64,000 nucleotides of DNA from Actinomycetes bacterium (GCA_947383695.1 OX376642.1:1116001-1180000); one strand, 5' to 3'; positions 28,951 through 40,354 are shown, numbered from the stretch's first letter. Made by a program: numbers and translations. Notes: generated by a model not told the origin, from the letters alone.

Positions 28951-29780
28951 GCATCAACCACATTGGTCATCAACATTGCACGGGTCATTGGACCGACTCC
29001 CCCAGGCATCGGAGCAACATATGAAGCCTTTTCAAATACTCCAGGACACACATCACCTTGAAGTCCATCAGGTGTGCGGGAAATTCCAACATCAATTACA
29101 ACAGCACCTTCTTTAATCATCTCTGCTTTTAAGAAGTGTGCCTGCCCAATTGCTGCGACAACAATATCTGCATTTCTTGTGTGAACAGTTAAATCCTTGG
29201 TACCTGTGTGAGTCAAAGTTACTGTTGCATTTTCTTGTTTGCGAGTGAGCAGTAATCCCAATGGGCGGCCCACAGTTAAACCGCGACCAATAACTGTTAC
29301 CTCTGCCCCTTGAGTTGAAATCTTGTAATGATCGAGAAGCGCAACAATTCCACGTGGTGTGCATGGAAGCGGTGCATCGTAACCAGCAACTAATCGACCC
29401 AAATTAAGTGGGTGTAATCCATCGGCATCTTTGCTGGGATCAATTGCTTCAAGAACTTTTTGTGTGTTGATTCCCTTGGGTAATGGAAGTTGAACAATGT
29501 AACCGGTGCACTCTTTAGAACTATTCAAATCTGCAATTGCTGCTAACACATCTTTTTCAGTTGCATTATTGGGAAGATCGATTCGAATTGAATTGATGCC
29601 GACCTCTTGGCAATCACGATGTTTCCCGCCCACATATGAATGTGAACCTGGGTCATCTCCTACTAAAACTGTTCCAAGACCTGGAGTAATTCCTTGTGCT
29701 TTAAGCGCAGTGACTCGTGTGGTTAATTCAGCTTTAATCGCTGCGGCAACCGCCTTGCCATCTAATATCTGCGCGCTCAT
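28941..29780 (-). CDS. folD: Methylenetetrahydrofolate dehydrogenase/cyclohydrolase
   Basis: 279-aa bifunctional FolD, interconverting 5,10-methylene-THF and 10-formyl-THF. Visible signatures: YVGGKHRDC (with the catalytic Lys), VQLPLPKG, the PCTPRG segment, the NADP loop [13 protein letters not shown] and the C-terminal [15 protein letters not shown]. It supplies the 10-formyl-THF used by PurN and PurH encoded just upstream. ATG at 29780 has TAGGCT exactly at -12 to -7, indicating its own leaderless promoter downstream of purH. Confidence 0.96.
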   Translation of the reverse strand: MSAQILDGKAVAAAIKAELTTRVTALKAQGITPGLGTVLVGDDPGSHSYVGGKHRDCQEVGINSIRIDLPNNATEKDVLAAIADLNSSKECTGYIVQLPLPKGINTQKVLEAIDPSKDADGLHPLNLGRLVAGYDAPLPCTPRGIVALLDHYKISTQGAEVTVIGRGLTVGRPLGLLLTRKQENATVTLTHTGTKDLTVHTRNADIVVAAIGQAHFLKAEMIKEGAVVIDVGISRTPDGLQGDVCPGVFEKASYVAPMPGGVGPMTRAMLMTNVVDACS

Positions 29781-29786
29781 GATGTA

Positions 29787-29792
29787 AGCCTA
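29787..29792 (-). promoter_or_regulatory. -10 element of leaderless folD promoter
   Basis: TAGGCT on the minus strand at -12 to -7 from the folD ATG, inside the 21-nt gap after purH. No Shine-Dalgarno is present. Confidence 0.55.
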
Positions 29793-29801
29793 TCGACTCA
29801 G

Positions 29802-31340
29802 TTATGCGTGAGAGAAATGTCGAGTATTGGTGAAAAACATCGCGATTCCAGCTGCCTTTGCCGCTGCAATTACCTCTTCATCCCGCACGCTGCCACCAGG
29901 CTGTACAACAGCCCTAACACCTGCATCGATAAGGATTTGAAGACCATCGGCAAATGGGAAGAAGGCATCACTTGCCGCGACACTTCCTTTGACTCGATCT
30001 CCGGCACGGGAAACAGCTAAACGAGCTGAATCAACTCTGTTGACCTGGCCCATTCCGATTCCAACAGATGCTGTCATCTTTGCAAGCAAGATCGCATTGC
30101 TCTTAACTGAACGAACACTTCGCCAAGCAAACTCAAGATCCTTCATAGTCTGCAGATCCACTGGATCTCCGCTGACTTGATTCCAATGTGCTGGTGAATC
30201 ACCGTGTGCATCAATCACATCTGTTGCTTGCAATAACATTCCGCCAGATACCGGGCGAAGTTCTAAAGGATTAATTGTTGTTACATTGCACTTTAAAATT
30301 CGAATTGAAGGCTTTTTCATCAATAGCTCTAATGCATTGTCATCAAAATCAGGAGCAATCAAAACTTCGGTAAAGATCTTTGACAATGGCTCAGCCATCG
30401 CAAGATCAACCTTTCTATTGGCAGCCACAACTCCCCCAAAAGCAGATACAGGATCACACTCATGGGCATGTTGATAAGCAACAGCAACACCTAGTTCGCA
30501 TACCGCAACACCGCAAGGGTTTGCGTGCTTCATGATTGCAACTGCAGGATCGCGATGATCCAAAACCGCTCTCCAGGCAGCATCGGCATCGGTGTAATTG
30601 TTAAATGACATTTCCTTGCCATGGAGCTGTTGAGCGTTCACGATTCCTGAGGTTGCACCCGAGTAAATCGCAGCATCTTGATGAGGATTTTCTCCGTAAC
30701 GAAGCGAGCTCTTACGGCTCCAAATCTGTCCGAACCAATCAGGAAGCTCATTGCTGTCAGATTCGCCGAGCCAGTTTGCAATAGCTAAGTCGTATTGAGC
30801 GGTTGTGCGAAATACTTCGAGTGCCAATTTGCGTCGTTCTGCTTCTGTAAAGCCACCTGCAGAAATCGCTGTGATCAGCTGGTCGTACTGAGATGGATCA
30901 GAAATAACCGCGACAGAGCCATGGTTTTTTGCCGCTCCCCGAAGCATTGATGGGCCACCGATATCTATCTGCTCGATGCACTCTGCAAAACCCGCACCTG
31001 ATGCAATCGTTTCGGCAAATGGATACAGGTTGATAATGACTAAATCAAAGGGAGCGATATCCAGAGCTGCAATTGCAGCTAAATGTTCAGGATTGTTTTG
31101 GTCTGCCAAAATTCCGCTGTGAATTCGAGGATGTAATGTCTTAACTCGTCCACCCATAATTTCAGGAAAATCTGTGTACTGACTTACCTCTATGACGGGA
31201 ATTCCGGCATCTGCCAAATTCTTCGCTGTTGATCCTGTTGAGAGAATTTCGACTCCGGCAGCGTTAAGTGCGCTTCCAACTTCAATCAGACGAGTCTTGT
31301 CATAAACACTTACAAGTGCGCGACGTATAGGTTTTCTCAT
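29802..31340 (-). CDS. purH: Bifunctional AICAR transformylase/IMP cyclohydrolase
   Basis: 512 aa. N-terminal MGS-like cyclohydrolase domain ([31 protein letters not shown]) and C-terminal transformylase domain ([18 protein letters not shown], the late [12 protein letters not shown]). It performs the last two steps to IMP. ATG overlaps the purN stop by 4 nt, so PurN, PurH (and possibly FolD by its own promoter) form a formyl-transfer cassette. Length is typical. Confidence 0.96.
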   Translation of the reverse strand: MRKPIRRALVSVYDKTRLIEVGSALNAAGVEILSTGSTAKNLADAGIPVIEVSQYTDFPEIMGGRVKTLHPRIHSGILADQNNPEHLAAIAALDIAPFDLVIINLYPFAETIASGAGFAECIEQIDIGGPSMLRGAAKNHGSVAVISDPSQYDQLITAISAGGFTEAERRKLALEVFRTTAQYDLAIANWLGESDSNELPDWFGQIWSRKSSLRYGENPHQDAAIYSGATSGIVNAQQLHGKEMSFNNYTDADAAWRAVLDHRDPAVAIMKHANPCGVAVCELGVAVAYQHAHECDPVSAFGGVVAANRKVDLAMAEPLSKIFTEVLIAPDFDDNALELLMKKPSIRILKCNVTTINPLELRPVSGGMLLQATDVIDAHGDSPAHWNQVSGDPVDLQTMKDLEFAWRSVRSVKSNAILLAKMTASVGIGMGQVNRVDSARLAVSRAGDRVKGSVAASDAFFPFADGLQILIDAGVRAVVQPGGSVRDEEVIAAAKAAGIAMFFTNTRHFSHA

Positions 31341-31903
31341 CGTGTAATGGTCTCCAAAGTTGGAATGATCAAGGCGATGGTCGCAACTATGAGACCGCGT
31401 TCTACTTTCTTAATTCTCTCATGAAGAGTTGCCTCATCATCGCCTGGCAACACCGGAACCTCCATTTGAGTAATGATTGGCCCGGTATCAACGCCTGCAT
31501 CTACCCAATGAACCGTTGTTCCAGTTACCGAGACACCTGCAGCTAGTGCATCCCGAACCGCATGGGCACCTGGAAAATCAGGCAGCAAAGCAGGATGACT
31601 ATTGATTGTTGGAAAGTAATTAACAAACTCAGGGGACAAAATTCGCATAAAGCCAGCGCTTACAACTAAATCTGGTGAGTATTGATCAACCGCTTCAAAG
31701 AGTTGCTTGTTCCACTGCTGACGATCGGCGGTTAACTCAACAACGGTGGTGTTTATGGATGCCTTCTTAGCACGTTCTAAAACTTGGGCATCTGCACGAT
31801 CTGAAACCACGGCAACAATTTGAATCTCTAAATCTGAGGCATCAATAATCGCCTGCGCCAAGGAGCCCTGTCCCGAAGCCAGAATGACTACCCGCTTTCT
31901 CAT
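31337..31903 (-). CDS. purN: Phosphoribosylglycinamide formyltransferase
   Basis: 188-aa GAR transformylase using 10-formyl-THF. The start [16 protein letters not shown] corresponds to the phosphate loop, followed by [14 protein letters not shown] and [21 protein letters not shown], which carries the catalytic Asn-His pair; the later [10 protein letters not shown] includes the catalytic Asp. Coupled by 4-nt overlaps with the membrane protein before it and purH after it. Confidence 0.95.
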   Translation of the reverse strand: MRKRVVILASGQGSLAQAIIDASDLEIQIVAVVSDRADAQVLERAKKASINTTVVELTADRQQWNKQLFEAVDQYSPDLVVSAGFMRILSPEFVNYFPTINSHPALLPDFPGAHAVRDALAAGVSVTGTTVHWVDAGVDTGPIITQMEVPVLPGDDEATLHERIKKVERGLIVATIALIIPTLETITR

Positions 31904-32979
31904 TTACGGGAAATAACTCTTGGTAGGTACAGCGCCAATAAGGCACCTAGGCCAAGCTCTGCAGCGATCGCCAGGGTGAACTTCCATGGCGAAACTCCGA
32001 CGGCAGACATCGCATCGGTTATGAGCGCACCACTTCCTGAATATCCAACAAATGCTGCAAGCAGAACAGCCACAATCAAACTTTGCACCAGCACCTTTTG
32101 ATTCAGTGAGATTGTCCATGTAACTAAAAGTGCACCAGCTGCAACGACGATCAAAACTCCAAGTAATGAAATTAGTGATTTACCTTCGGGCAAGGCACCC
32201 AACAACGGCATGGCAGGAATCTTGTTTAATCTAAATGAGGTTGGAGAAACCAAGGTTCCTGAACCGACCGCAAAGCCAACCCCTGAAAAGTAAGCCAAGG
32301 TAGAAACTATGGCGTTAGGGATATACAAAATATTAAGAAGAAGAAGCAGGAAGCCACCAAAAATTCCGGGCTGTAAGACTGTTGTTAAGTTCTTAACCAT
32401 CGAAATATTGACGAGAAGTAGTAGACCAAAGATTATTGATGAGAGACCAAGCAGCAACGCGATAATCCGCGAGCCATATAAGAAACCTTGGCCTAGGGCG
32501 ACTCTTCTGCCAACGGTTGCGGCGCATAGCAATGTAAAGGGCAAAACGTAAATAAGAGCGAAGTACCACACCGGACGTACTGAGTCAGTCTTAGAAAAGA
32601 TTGAAGCGGCTACAGCAAAGGCTGTGTAACCAATTGCAAAAACTCCGCGAGCCGGTGCCACTAAAGATGAGTCATTGTCTAAACGTTCGATTGTGCGTGC
32701 CACGCCATTTCGAATTGCAAGGACTGGAAATATCAATGCACCTAACGGTAGATATGAAAGGTGCCCCGCTAACCCTGAAGGCGGAAGAGAAAGATCAAAG
32801 GGAATTGAATGTGCACCAATCCAGATCCATAACGCTGCACGTAAGGGATCGCCGGTATTTCCTGTTGCGCTACCTGCGGTTGCCCATGCAAGAAGGGCGA
32901 TAAAGGATGTAGGAAGTAAAAGCCAAGCAACGCTGCGCAAGACTTGGGGCAATGCAGCTCCAAGTACTCGCGACATCAT
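31900..32979 (-). CDS. DUF6350-type polytopic membrane protein
   Basis: 359 aa with roughly ten hydrophobic segments, an N-terminal RSVAWLLLP segment and no recognisable catalytic motif. Function unknown. Its fixed place between sucD and purN in actinobacteria (where the DUF6350 family is annotated) supports the family name; that is context, not a domain hit. Starts 2 nt after the sucD stop and overlaps purN by 4 nt, so it is translated as part of the same operon. Confidence 0.65.
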   Translation of the reverse strand: MMSRVLGAALPQVLRSVAWLLLPTSFIALLAWATAGSATGNTGDPLRAALWIWIGAHSIPFDLSLPPSGLAGHLSYLPLGALIFPVLAIRNGVARTIERLDNDSSLVAPARGVFAIGYTAFAVAASIFSKTDSVRPVWYFALIYVLPFTLLCAATVGRRVALGQGFLYGSRIIALLLGLSSIIFGLLLLVNISMVKNLTTVLQPGIFGGFLLLLLNILYIPNAIVSTLAYFSGVGFAVGSGTLVSPTSFRLNKIPAMPLLGALPEGKSLISLLGVLIVVAAGALLVTWTISLNQKVLVQSLIVAVLLAAFVGYSGSGALITDAMSAVGVSPWKFTLAIAAELGLGALLALYLPRVISRK

Positions 32980-32981
32980 TG

Positions 32982-33863
32982 TTATCGGCCCATTATTGCG
33001 CGTAACAAACGCGCGGTTTCGCTTGGTGTTTGGCCGACCTTAACGCCAGCTGCTTCTAATGCATCCTTCTTACCTTGCGCAGTTCCTGAAGATCCAGAAA
33101 CGATTGCACCTGCGTGACCCATCGTCTTTCCTTCAGGAGCTGTAAAGCCTGCAACATAACCAACCACTGGCTTAGTTACATACTCTGCAATAAATGCAGC
33201 TGCACGCTCTTCAGCATCTCCACCAATTTCACCGATCATTACGATCGCTGTTGTTTCAGGATCATCCTGGAAAGCGCGAAGGCAATCGATATGTGTTGTT
33301 CCAATAACTGGATCTCCACCAATACCAACCGCTGTGCTAAATCCAATATCACGGAGTTCGTACATCATTTGATATGTAAGTGTTCCGGACTTTGACACCA
33401 AGCCAATTGGACCAGAACCTGTGATATCTGCAGGAATAATTCCAACATTTGATTTACCTGGGCTAATTAATCCTGGGCAGTTTGGTCCGATGATCTGTGT
33501 TGTTCCCTTTGTTTGTGCGTATGTGTAGAAACTTGCAGAGTCATGAACTGGAATACCTTCGGTAATAACAACGACTAAAGGCATCGTTGCATCAATTGCA
33601 TCTATGACCGCGGCCTTTGCAAACTTAGGTGGAACGAAAACAACTGAAACATTTGCACCTGTTGCAGACATTGCTTCGGCGACTGTGTTGAACACTGGAA
33701 GTTGGTGGCCATCGATATCGACAACCTGTCCACCCTTGCCTGGTGTTACTCCGCCGACAACCTTTGTGCCTGAAGCCAACATACGACGGGTGTGCTTGGT
33801 TCCTTCAGAACCAGTCATTCCCTGAACAATTACCTTGCTTGCATCATTGATAAAGATAGACAT
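32982..33863 (-). CDS. sucD: Succinate--CoA ligase, alpha subunit
   Basis: 293 aa. Rossmann CoA-binding domain at the N-terminus ([23 protein letters not shown]) and the phosphohistidine loop [11 protein letters not shown] near the C-terminus. With SucC it interconverts succinyl-CoA and succinate with substrate-level phosphorylation in the TCA cycle. Start and sucC stop share one base. Together with icd and mdh nearby, three TCA steps are clustered here. Confidence 0.96.
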   Translation of the reverse strand: MSIFINDASKVIVQGMTGSEGTKHTRRMLASGTKVVGGVTPGKGGQVVDIDGHQLPVFNTVAEAMSATGANVSVVFVPPKFAKAAVIDAIDATMPLVVVITEGIPVHDSASFYTYAQTKGTTQIIGPNCPGLISPGKSNVGIIPADITGSGPIGLVSKSGTLTYQMMYELRDIGFSTAVGIGGDPVIGTTHIDCLRAFQDDPETTAIVMIGEIGGDAEERAAAFIAEYVTKPVVGYVAGFTAPEGKTMGHAGAIVSGSSGTAQGKKDALEAAGVKVGQTPSETARLLRAIMGR

Positions 33864-35026
33864 TACTTCGCCGCCAATTCTGCAGCGCGATTTGCTGCTC
33901 CATCCATAGTGTCTGCTTGCTCAACCAGAGGGTGTGCAGCCTTTGCCAAGATTGCTCGTCCTTCAACCACATTGTTTCCATCGAGGCGAACCACGATTGG
34001 CTTAGTTGCCTTAGGCCCAAGTAATTCAAGGGCTTGAACGATTCCATTGGCAACGGCATCGCATGCGGTGATTCCACCAAATACATTAACAAATACGCTC
34101 TTTACATCCTTGTCACCAAGAATGATTGAAAGACCATCAGCCATGATTTGAGCTGATGCTCCACCACCAATATCGAGGAAGTTAGCTGGACGAACTCCGC
34201 CATGCTTTTCTCCTGCGTAAGCAACAACATCAAGTGTGCTCATTACAAGTCCGGCACCGTTTCCGATAATTCCAACTTGTCCTTCAAGCTTTACGTAGTT
34301 AAGACCCTTTTCCTTTGCAGCAGCTTCAAGCGGATTCTCTGCCGCCTGATCAACAAGTGCTTCATGATCTGGTTGACGGAAATCTGCGTTGTCATCAAGA
34401 GTTACCTTGCCATCGAGTGCGATGACCTTTCCATCCTTTGTCTTAACCAATGGGTTAACTTCAACAAGGGTTGCATCCTCGCCCTGGAAAACATCCCAAA
34501 GCTTCAGAAGAACATCGGCAACTTGATCTGCAACATCTGCCGGAAATTGTGCCGCAGCAACAATCTCTTTTGCCTTAGCAAGTGAGATTCCATCAACTGC
34601 AGATACAGGAATCTTTGCTAGCTTTTCAGGAGCGGTGTGTGCAACTTCTTCAATATCCATTCCACCTGAAACAGAGGCCATCACTAAAAATGTGCGGTTT
34701 GAACGATCCAGCAAAATCGCTAAGTAGTACTCAGACTCGATTGGTGCAGCCGCTGCGATCATTACTGTGCGAACTGTGTGACCTTTAATATCCATTCCAA
34801 GAATTGCGCCAGCTTTTTCCCGAGCATCCTGTGGGTTCTCAGCTAGCTTTACTCCGCCAGCCTTTCCGCGGCTACCAACTTTGACCTGTGCCTTTACGAC
34901 AACCTTGCCGCCAATAGTTGTTGCAGCTTTCCCTGCCTCATCGGCGGTAGTTGCAACGCTTGCGGCCAAAACAGGTACACCGTGCTTTTCAAAGATGTCG
35001 CGAGCTTGGTATTCAAAGAGATCCAC
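33863..35026 (-). CDS. sucC: Succinate--CoA ligase, beta subunit
   Basis: 387-aa ATP-grasp subunit: [12 protein letters not shown] start, [19 protein letters not shown] nucleotide-binding region, LVEVNPLV metal-binding region and [10 protein letters not shown]-like [10 protein letters not shown] phosphate loop near the C-terminus. GTG start at 35026 with GGAAG about 5 nt upstream. It heads the operon sucC-sucD-DUF6350-purN-purH; a TAGGAT about 45 nt before the start could be its -10 but is unproven. Confidence 0.95.
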   Translation of the reverse strand: MDLFEYQARDIFEKHGVPVLAASVATTADEAGKAATTIGGKVVVKAQVKVGSRGKAGGVKLAENPQDAREKAGAILGMDIKGHTVRTVMIAAAAPIESEYYLAILLDRSNRTFLVMASVSGGMDIEEVAHTAPEKLAKIPVSAVDGISLAKAKEIVAAAQFPADVADQVADVLLKLWDVFQGEDATLVEVNPLVKTKDGKVIALDGKVTLDDNADFRQPDHEALVDQAAENPLEAAAKEKGLNYVKLEGQVGIIGNGAGLVMSTLDVVAYAGEKHGGVRPANFLDIGGGASAQIMADGLSIILGDKDVKSVFVNVFGGITACDAVANGIVQALELLGPKATKPIVVRLDGNNVVEGRAILAKAAHPLVEQADTMDGAANRAAELAAK

Positions 35027-35072
35027 TGGGCTTCCAATCAGTTCAATTCTTCAGGCGCTAATGGGGGTAATC

Positions 35073-37313
35073 CTAGAGCTTCTCAACGGGTGCATAACGC
35101 AGCAGTAAACGCTTCTCGCCGTATTGGCCGAAGTTAATCGTCGCCTCCGCCTTATCTCCTGCGCCTGCAACGGAGACAACGGTGCCTAAACCAAATGTGT
35201 CATGTGACACACGCTCACCAACTGCAAGCTCCATCGCAACGCTCTTCTTGCCGGTGGCCCGTGGTGGAGGCGTTGTGACTGTTCTGCTCTTTTTAATCAG
35301 TGATGGAGAAAGAGATGTTCGTGATTGATTGCGCCACTCAATAACCTCTTCTGGAATCTCATCGAGAAAACGAGAAGGTGGATTGTAATTAGGTGCACCC
35401 CATGTAGATCTGTATTCAGCGCGAGAGATATACAAACGTTGACGTGCACGTGTTAGACCAACATATGCAAGACGACGTTCTTCTTCAATCTCATCCTTTT
35501 CTCCCAAGGTACGTGAGTGAGGAAAAATTCCATCCTCCATACCTGTTAAGAAAACAGTTGGAAACTCCAGACCCTTTGCGGTGTGCAGGGTCATCATTGT
35601 TACGACTCCCCCATGATCTTCACCTTCTGGAATCTCATCAGCATCTGCTACTAAAGAAACCTTTTCTAAGAAGCCTGCAAGTGAAATCTCTTCATCCTCA
35701 CCAAGTTCTTCAAAGGGTCTTTCCTCGTACTCCATTGATACGGCAACAAGTTCCTTTAAGTTTTCTACACGGACCTCATCTTGTGGGTCGGTGCTATCTG
35801 CAAGCTCTTTTAACAATCCAGATTGCTCAAGCGCAGCTTCGACAATTACAGATGGCTTGGTCTTTGCCTCAACCAAGACACTTAATGCGCTAATCATCGA
35901 TGTAAATTCATTGATAGCTTGGGCTGCACGAGCCGGAACTGATCCAATCTCGCTGCAGCGAAGTAAACCCTGCCAAAAGGAAATGTTGTTATCGCGTGCA
36001 TAAAGATCTACGTAATCTAAGGATGTATCACCAATACCGCGCTTTGGGACATTGATAATTCGGCGAAGAGAAATCTCATCCTCTGCATTTGCTAGAACCC
36101 GCAAATAAGCAAGAAGATCCTTTACCTCGCGACGTTCGTAGAATCGAAGCCCACCCACAACTTTGTAAGGCAAAGCGCTGCGCATAAAGACTTCTTCAAA
36201 AACACGAGATTGAGCATTTGTTCGATAAAAGATGGCGGTATCACCAGGAGTAGAAACACCTTCTCTTTGCAGGGATCTGATTTCATCAGCGATGAAGTTA
36301 GCTTCATCATGTTCGCTTTCAGCGACATACCCAACCAGCGGAGTTCCAGCACCCGCATCAGACCACAAGTTCTTTTCTTTGCGGCTCTCATTTTGAGTAA
36401 TGACAGCATTGGCTGCATTAAGAATATTTTGCGTTGAGCGATAATTTTGTTCCAGTAGCACAGTTCGGGCGTTGGGATAATCCAATTCGAACTGCAAAAT
36501 GTTTCTAATGGTTGCGCCGCGGAAGCCATAAATTGATTGATCCGCATCTCCCACGACGCATAGTTCAGCGGGTGGCTGACCTTCAAGATCACTTCCGACT
36601 AACTCCTTGACCAGGATGTATTGAGCATGGTTTGTATCTTGGTACTCATCAACCAAAACATGGCGAAACCTTGATCTAAAACGAGCCTTTGCTTCAGGGA
36701 AGCGTTGCAAGACTTCTACCGTTTTCAAAATCAAATCATCAAAATCCATCGCGTTAGCGCGCATTAAACGCTGTTGGTAGACCGCGTAAACATCGGCGAC
36801 CACTTGTTCAAATTGATTAGTCGTCGCATTCAAATAATCCTGTGGACCTAGTAATTCATTTTTCGCATTAGAAATCATTGATTGGAACTGACGAGCGGGA
36901 TAACGCTTGGGATCGAGATTTAACTCCTTTGCCACAATGGTTATTAGTCGATTGGAATCTGCAGAGTCGTAAATGCTAAATGAGTTGCTGTACCCCAAAC
37001 GAGTTGCCTCTTGGCGCAAGATACGAACACACGCAGAGTGAAAAGTTGATACCCACATCGACTTTGCAATTGGCCCCACTAAATCAGCAACCCGCTCCTT
37101 CATCTCTCCGGCAGCTTTATTGGTGAAGGTAATTGCGAGAATTTGATAGGGGGCGACATTTCTGCGCGACATTAAATATGCGATTCGACGAGTTAATACT
37201 CGAGTCTTTCCAGAACCAGCACCTGCAACCACCAACAATGGGCCGCCGGCATGAGTAACCGCCTCCGCCTGTTGAGGGTTGAGTCCCTCAATGAGTGGAT
37301 CGATTTCAGACAT
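35073..37313 (-). CDS. pcrA: ATP-dependent DNA helicase UvrD/PcrA
   Basis: 746-aa superfamily 1 helicase for repair and replication. Motifs in order: Q-motif LNPQQAEAV, Walker A AGAGSGKTRVL, Ia TFTNKAAGEM, Walker B DEYQDTN, III GDADQSIYGFRGA, IV QNYRST, V TLHTAKGLEF, VI VGLTRARQRL, and a C-terminal VxHxxFGxGTV tail (the UvrD/PcrA RNA-polymerase-interacting Tudor-like segment). ATG at 37313 is chosen because TAGACT lies at -13 to -8; the 8-residue longer version is unlikely. Confidence 0.95.
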   Translation of the reverse strand: MSEIDPLIEGLNPQQAEAVTHAGGPLLVVAGAGSGKTRVLTRRIAYLMSRRNVAPYQILAITFTNKAAGEMKERVADLVGPIAKSMWVSTFHSACVRILRQEATRLGYSNSFSIYDSADSNRLITIVAKELNLDPKRYPARQFQSMISNAKNELLGPQDYLNATTNQFEQVVADVYAVYQQRLMRANAMDFDDLILKTVEVLQRFPEAKARFRSRFRHVLVDEYQDTNHAQYILVKELVGSDLEGQPPAELCVVGDADQSIYGFRGATIRNILQFELDYPNARTVLLEQNYRSTQNILNAANAVITQNESRKEKNLWSDAGAGTPLVGYVAESEHDEANFIADEIRSLQREGVSTPGDTAIFYRTNAQSRVFEEVFMRSALPYKVVGGLRFYERREVKDLLAYLRVLANAEDEISLRRIINVPKRGIGDTSLDYVDLYARDNNISFWQGLLRCSEIGSVPARAAQAINEFTSMISALSVLVEAKTKPSVIVEAALEQSGLLKELADSTDPQDEVRVENLKELVAVSMEYEERPFEELGEDEEISLAGFLEKVSLVADADEIPEGEDHGGVVTMMTLHTAKGLEFPTVFLTGMEDGIFPHSRTLGEKDEIEEERRLAYVGLTRARQRLYISRAEYRSTWGAPNYNPPSRFLDEIPEEVIEWRNQSRTSLSPSLIKKSRTVTTPPPRATGKKSVAMELAVGERVSHDTFGLGTVVSVAGAGDKAEATINFGQYGEKRLLLRYAPVEKL

Positions 37314-37339
37314 ACCGCTGAGTCTATTAGGCTTCATGC
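37314..37339. promoter_or_regulatory. 26-nt divergent leaderless promoter pair (pcrA / PIG-L deacetylase)
   Basis: AGTCTA (37321-37326) reads TAGACT at -13 to -8 for pcrA, and the neighbouring TAGGCT (37328-37333) is at -12 to -7 for the plus-strand ATG at 37340. Two back-to-back -10 elements replace the single shared element seen at 2900 and 12819. Confidence 0.5.
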
Positions 37340-38065
37340 ATGGAACCGATCGCAGATACCGAGATCAAGCGAGTTTTGGTCGTCAACGCCCACCCTGATG
37401 ATTCAGATTTTGGCGCTTCAGGAACTATCGCTCAATGGGTGAAAAAGGGAATTGAAGTCGCGTATGTATTTTGTACAAATGGCGATCAAGGTGGAGAAGA
37501 GTCTGGCTTTACTAAAGAAGAGATGCCAGCGATCCGTCAACGTGAACAACGTGCCGCAGGTGCAGCTATCGGTGTCACCGACATAACTTTTTTGAATTAT
37601 GTTGATGGACATCTTGAGCCAACAATTGAACTCCGCAAAGATATTGTTCGACAGATTCGTATTTCAAAGCCAGATCGAATTGTGTGCCAAAGTCCTGAAC
37701 GTAACTGGGATCGAATTGGTGCTAGCCATCCAGATCACTTGGCAGCGGGCGAAGCAACTATTCAAGCTGTATATCCCGATGCACGTAACCCTTTTGCCTT
37801 CACAGATTTACTCGACAATGAAGGCCTACAACCATGGCGGGTTAAAGAGGTTTGGGTATCTGGTTTTGCCCATCCAGATCACTGGGTAGATATCACCGAT
37901 ACCTTTGATTTAAAGATGGCTGCTCTGCACGCACATGTTTCACAAACAGCGCACAATAAAGAGTTAGAGAAGATGGTTCGCGAATGGGGTCAGCGCAACG
38001 CAGGAATTGGTGGTCTGCCTGAAGGTCGAATCGCTGAAGCCTTTAAAATTGTAAATACTGCTTAA
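37340..38065 (+). CDS. PIG-L/LmbE family deacetylase
   Basis: 241 aa zinc-dependent N-deacetylase. AHPDDSDF (residues 16-23) is the metal-binding AHPDD motif and SHPDHLAAG supplies the third zinc ligand. The family covers GlcNAc-PI, mycothiol-pathway (MshB, Mca) and antibiotic-pathway deacetylases; the substrate is not identifiable here and the mycothiol role is only one option. Divergent from pcrA and convergent with the cyclophilin gene, so it is a single-gene transcript. Confidence 0.85.
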   Translation: MEPIADTEIKRVLVVNAHPDDSDFGASGTIAQWVKKGIEVAYVFCTNGDQGGEESGFTKEEMPAIRQREQRAAGAAIGVTDITFLNYVDGHLEPTIELRKDIVRQIRISKPDRIVCQSPERNWDRIGASHPDHLAAGEATIQAVYPDARNPFAFTDLLDNEGLQPWRVKEVWVSGFAHPDHWVDITDTFDLKMAALHAHVSQTAHNKELEKMVREWGQRNAGIGGLPEGRIAEAFKIVNTA

Positions 38066-38079
38066 AGATATTTGGCTAG

Positions 38080-38745
38080 TTAATTATTTGAGACTGTTAC
38101 ACGAGTAATTGAGATTGGCTGATTTGGCGCACCATCTGCGCCTCCGCCCTTAACGCCAGCCTTTGCAATCGCTTTAACAATATCTAGACCTTGAGTGATA
38201 GTTCCCCAAATTGTGTAGTTAGCGCCCAAAGTTGTATCTGCAAAAACTAAAAAGAATTGGCTGCCATTTGTTCCAGGACCAGAGTTAGCCATAGCAACTG
38301 TTCCAGCTGGATAGTTGTTCAAACCTTCTACTGGAAGATTTTCATCGCGGTATGTGAAGTTAGGTCCACCGCCACCTGTAGCGGTTGGATCTCCACACTG
38401 CAAAACATATAAGCCTTGTGTAGTTAAACGGTGACACAGGGTGTTATTGAAAAAGCCACCACGAGCAAGTGTTGCCAACTGTGTGATGGTGATCGGAGCC
38501 TTTGCTCCAACTGTTGTCACGACGATGTTGCCGCAGTTTGTTGCAAAGGTAAATGTGCGTGGGAATCGCTTAAGTAACTTCTCTGCAGGAGCAACAGATG
38601 GTGGAGTATGACCAGCTGCTTTAGTTGATGTGCACTTTATTGCTGGAACCTTTGCAGATTTAACAGACTTACCTTTTTGCTCAGCAAAAGCAGATGGTGA
38701 AAGAGTTAATGACATTGCAATAACTGCAACTACTAAACGCTTCAC
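38080..38745 (-). CDS. Secreted cyclophilin-type peptidyl-prolyl isomerase
   Basis: 221 aa: Sec signal (VKRLVVAVIAM, cleavage after SAFA about residue 20), a linker rich in Lys, then a cyclophilin domain with CHRL, GGGGPNFTYRDE, GTVAMANSG and GSQFFLVFAD. It would assist folding of exported proteins. The GTG at 38745 has GGGAG 5 nt upstream; an in-frame ATG 18 nt earlier (38763) has TACCAT at -13 to -8 and could be a leaderless start, or simply mark the transcript start. Confidence 0.88.
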   Translation of the reverse strand: MKRLVVAVIAMSLTLSPSAFAEQKGKSVKSAKVPAIKCTSTKAAGHTPPSVAPAEKLLKRFPRTFTFATNCGNIVVTTVGAKAPITITQLATLARGGFFNNTLCHRLTTQGLYVLQCGDPTATGGGGPNFTYRDENLPVEGLNNYPAGTVAMANSGPGTNGSQFFLVFADTTLGANYTIWGTITQGLDIVKAIAKAGVKGGGADGAPNQPISITRVTVSNN

Positions 38746-38803
38746 GTGTACTCCCTTTGACATAGCGCTAATGGTAAATCGAAATCCTGTGAAAACCCTT
38801 AAT

Positions 38804-40354
38804 TTATTCCCATTCAATGGTGCCAGGTGGCTTGCTTGTTACATCCAAGACCACTCGATTTACCTCGCGGACCTCATTGGTTATGCGGGTAGAAATCTTT
38901 TCAAGAACCTCGTATGGCACGCGAGACCAATCTGCGGTCATCGCATCCTCAGATGAGACTGGGCGCAAAACGATCGGGTGGCCGTATGTTCGGCCATCCC
39001 CTTGGACGCCGACACTTCGGACATCAGCTAACAGAACTACAGGACATTGCCAGATATGTCGATCTAACCCAGCCAACTTTAACTCTGCTCTCGCAATTGC
39101 ATCAGCTTCGCGCAGTAAATCTAAACGTTCCTGAGTAACGGCACCGATGATTCGAATTCCAAGTCCAGGACCCGGAAATGGTTGACGCCACACAATCTCT
39201 TCAGGCAATCCAAGCTCTAATCCAACTTGGCGGACCTCATCTTTAAACAAGGTGCGCAATGGTTCGACCAAAGTAAATTGCAGATCATCTGGCAAGCCAC
39301 CAACATTGTGGTGGGACTTAATGTTTGCTGTGCCAGTTCCACCACCAGATTCAACAACATCTGGATACAAGGTGCCCTGAACTAAGAACTCAACATCTCC
39401 GCCTGCAGCAATTTCGCGGGCAGCAGATTCAAATGAACGAATGAATTCGCGGCCGATAATCTTTCGCTTTTCTTCTGGATCTGTAACATCCTTCAGCGCA
39501 TTAAGGAATTGATCCTTTGCATCAATGACAACTAACTGAACCCCCGTTGAAGCCACAAAGTCACGTTCTACTTGCTCAGCTTCTCCCTTACGCAATAAAC
39601 CATGATCTACAAAAACACATGTCAACTGATTACCAACTGCTTTTTGAATAATTGCTGCAGCTACCGCTGAATCAACCCCGCCAGATAAACCACAAATTAC
39701 CTTTTTGTTTCCGATCACAGCCTTTGCTTTTGCGATCTCAGTCTCTGCGATATTTGCAGTTGTCCATGTTGCATCGCACTTGGCGATATTGACTAGCCAA
39801 TTACTTAATATCGCTTGTCCATGTTCGCTGTGCAGTACCTCGGGGTGGAACTGAACTCCTGCAAAGAGGCCGGTTTCATTTTCAAAGGCAGCGATTGCAG
39901 TATCGGCAGTTGAACCACATACGGTAAATCCAGCTGGTGCCTGTGAAACAGCATCACCATGTGACATCCACACCTTTTGCTTCGCTGGCAATCCTGCAAA
40001 TAACTTTGATGTTGTGACAACTGTTGTATCTGTGCGACCAAACTCAGATTTTCCTGTTTGGCTAACAACTCCACCAAGAGCGGCGGCCATTGCTTGAAAG
40101 CCATAACAAATACCAAAAACTGGTACCCCTAATGCAAAAATCCCTTTATCAATTGTTGGTGCCTTATCGGCATAGACGCTAGAAGGTCCGCCAGACAAAA
40201 TAATTGCAGCTGGATTTTTAGCTTGTACTTCTGCTGCTGTTATTGATGATGGAACAATCTCGGAAAAAACATTGGCTTCGCGAACACGTCGTGCAATTAA
40301 CTGTGCGTACTGTGCACCAAAATCAACAACCAGTACTCCGCGAACCTCAGCCAC
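38804..40354 (-). CDS. guaA: GMP synthase (glutamine-hydrolysing)
   Basis: 516 aa. Class I glutamine amidotransferase domain first ([27 protein letters not shown], the nucleophile loop GICYGFQ, and HPEV), then the ATP-pyrophosphatase domain with SGGVDSAV, and the C-terminal dimerisation domain ending in KPPGTIEWE. Converts XMP to GMP. It overlaps guaB3 by 8 nt, giving the operon guaB-guaB3-guaA. Confidence 0.97.
   Translation of the reverse strand: MAEVRGVLVVDFGAQYAQLIARRVREANVFSEIVPSSITAAEVQAKNPAAIILSGGPSSVYADKAPTIDKGIFALGVPVFGICYGFQAMAAALGGVVSQTGKSEFGRTDTTVVTTSKLFAGLPAKQKVWMSHGDAVSQAPAGFTVCGSTADTAIAAFENETGLFAGVQFHPEVLHSEHGQAILSNWLVNIAKCDATWTTANIAETEIAKAKAVIGNKKVICGLSGGVDSAVAAAIIQKAVGNQLTCVFVDHGLLRKGEAEQVERDFVASTGVQLVVIDAKDQFLNALKDVTDPEEKRKIIGREFIRSFESAAREIAAGGDVEFLVQGTLYPDVVESGGGTGTANIKSHHNVGGLPDDLQFTLVEPLRTLFKDEVRQVGLELGLPEEIVWRQPFPGPGLGIRIIGAVTQERLDLLREADAIARAELKLAGLDRHIWQCPVVLLADVRSVGVQGDGRTYGHPIVLRPVSSEDAMTADWSRVPYEVLEKISTRITNEVREVNRVVLDVTSKPPGTIEWE

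Noticed and set aside
38066-38079. Terminator between the PIG-L and cyclophilin genes
   Set aside because: The 14-nt gap has no hairpin or T-run.
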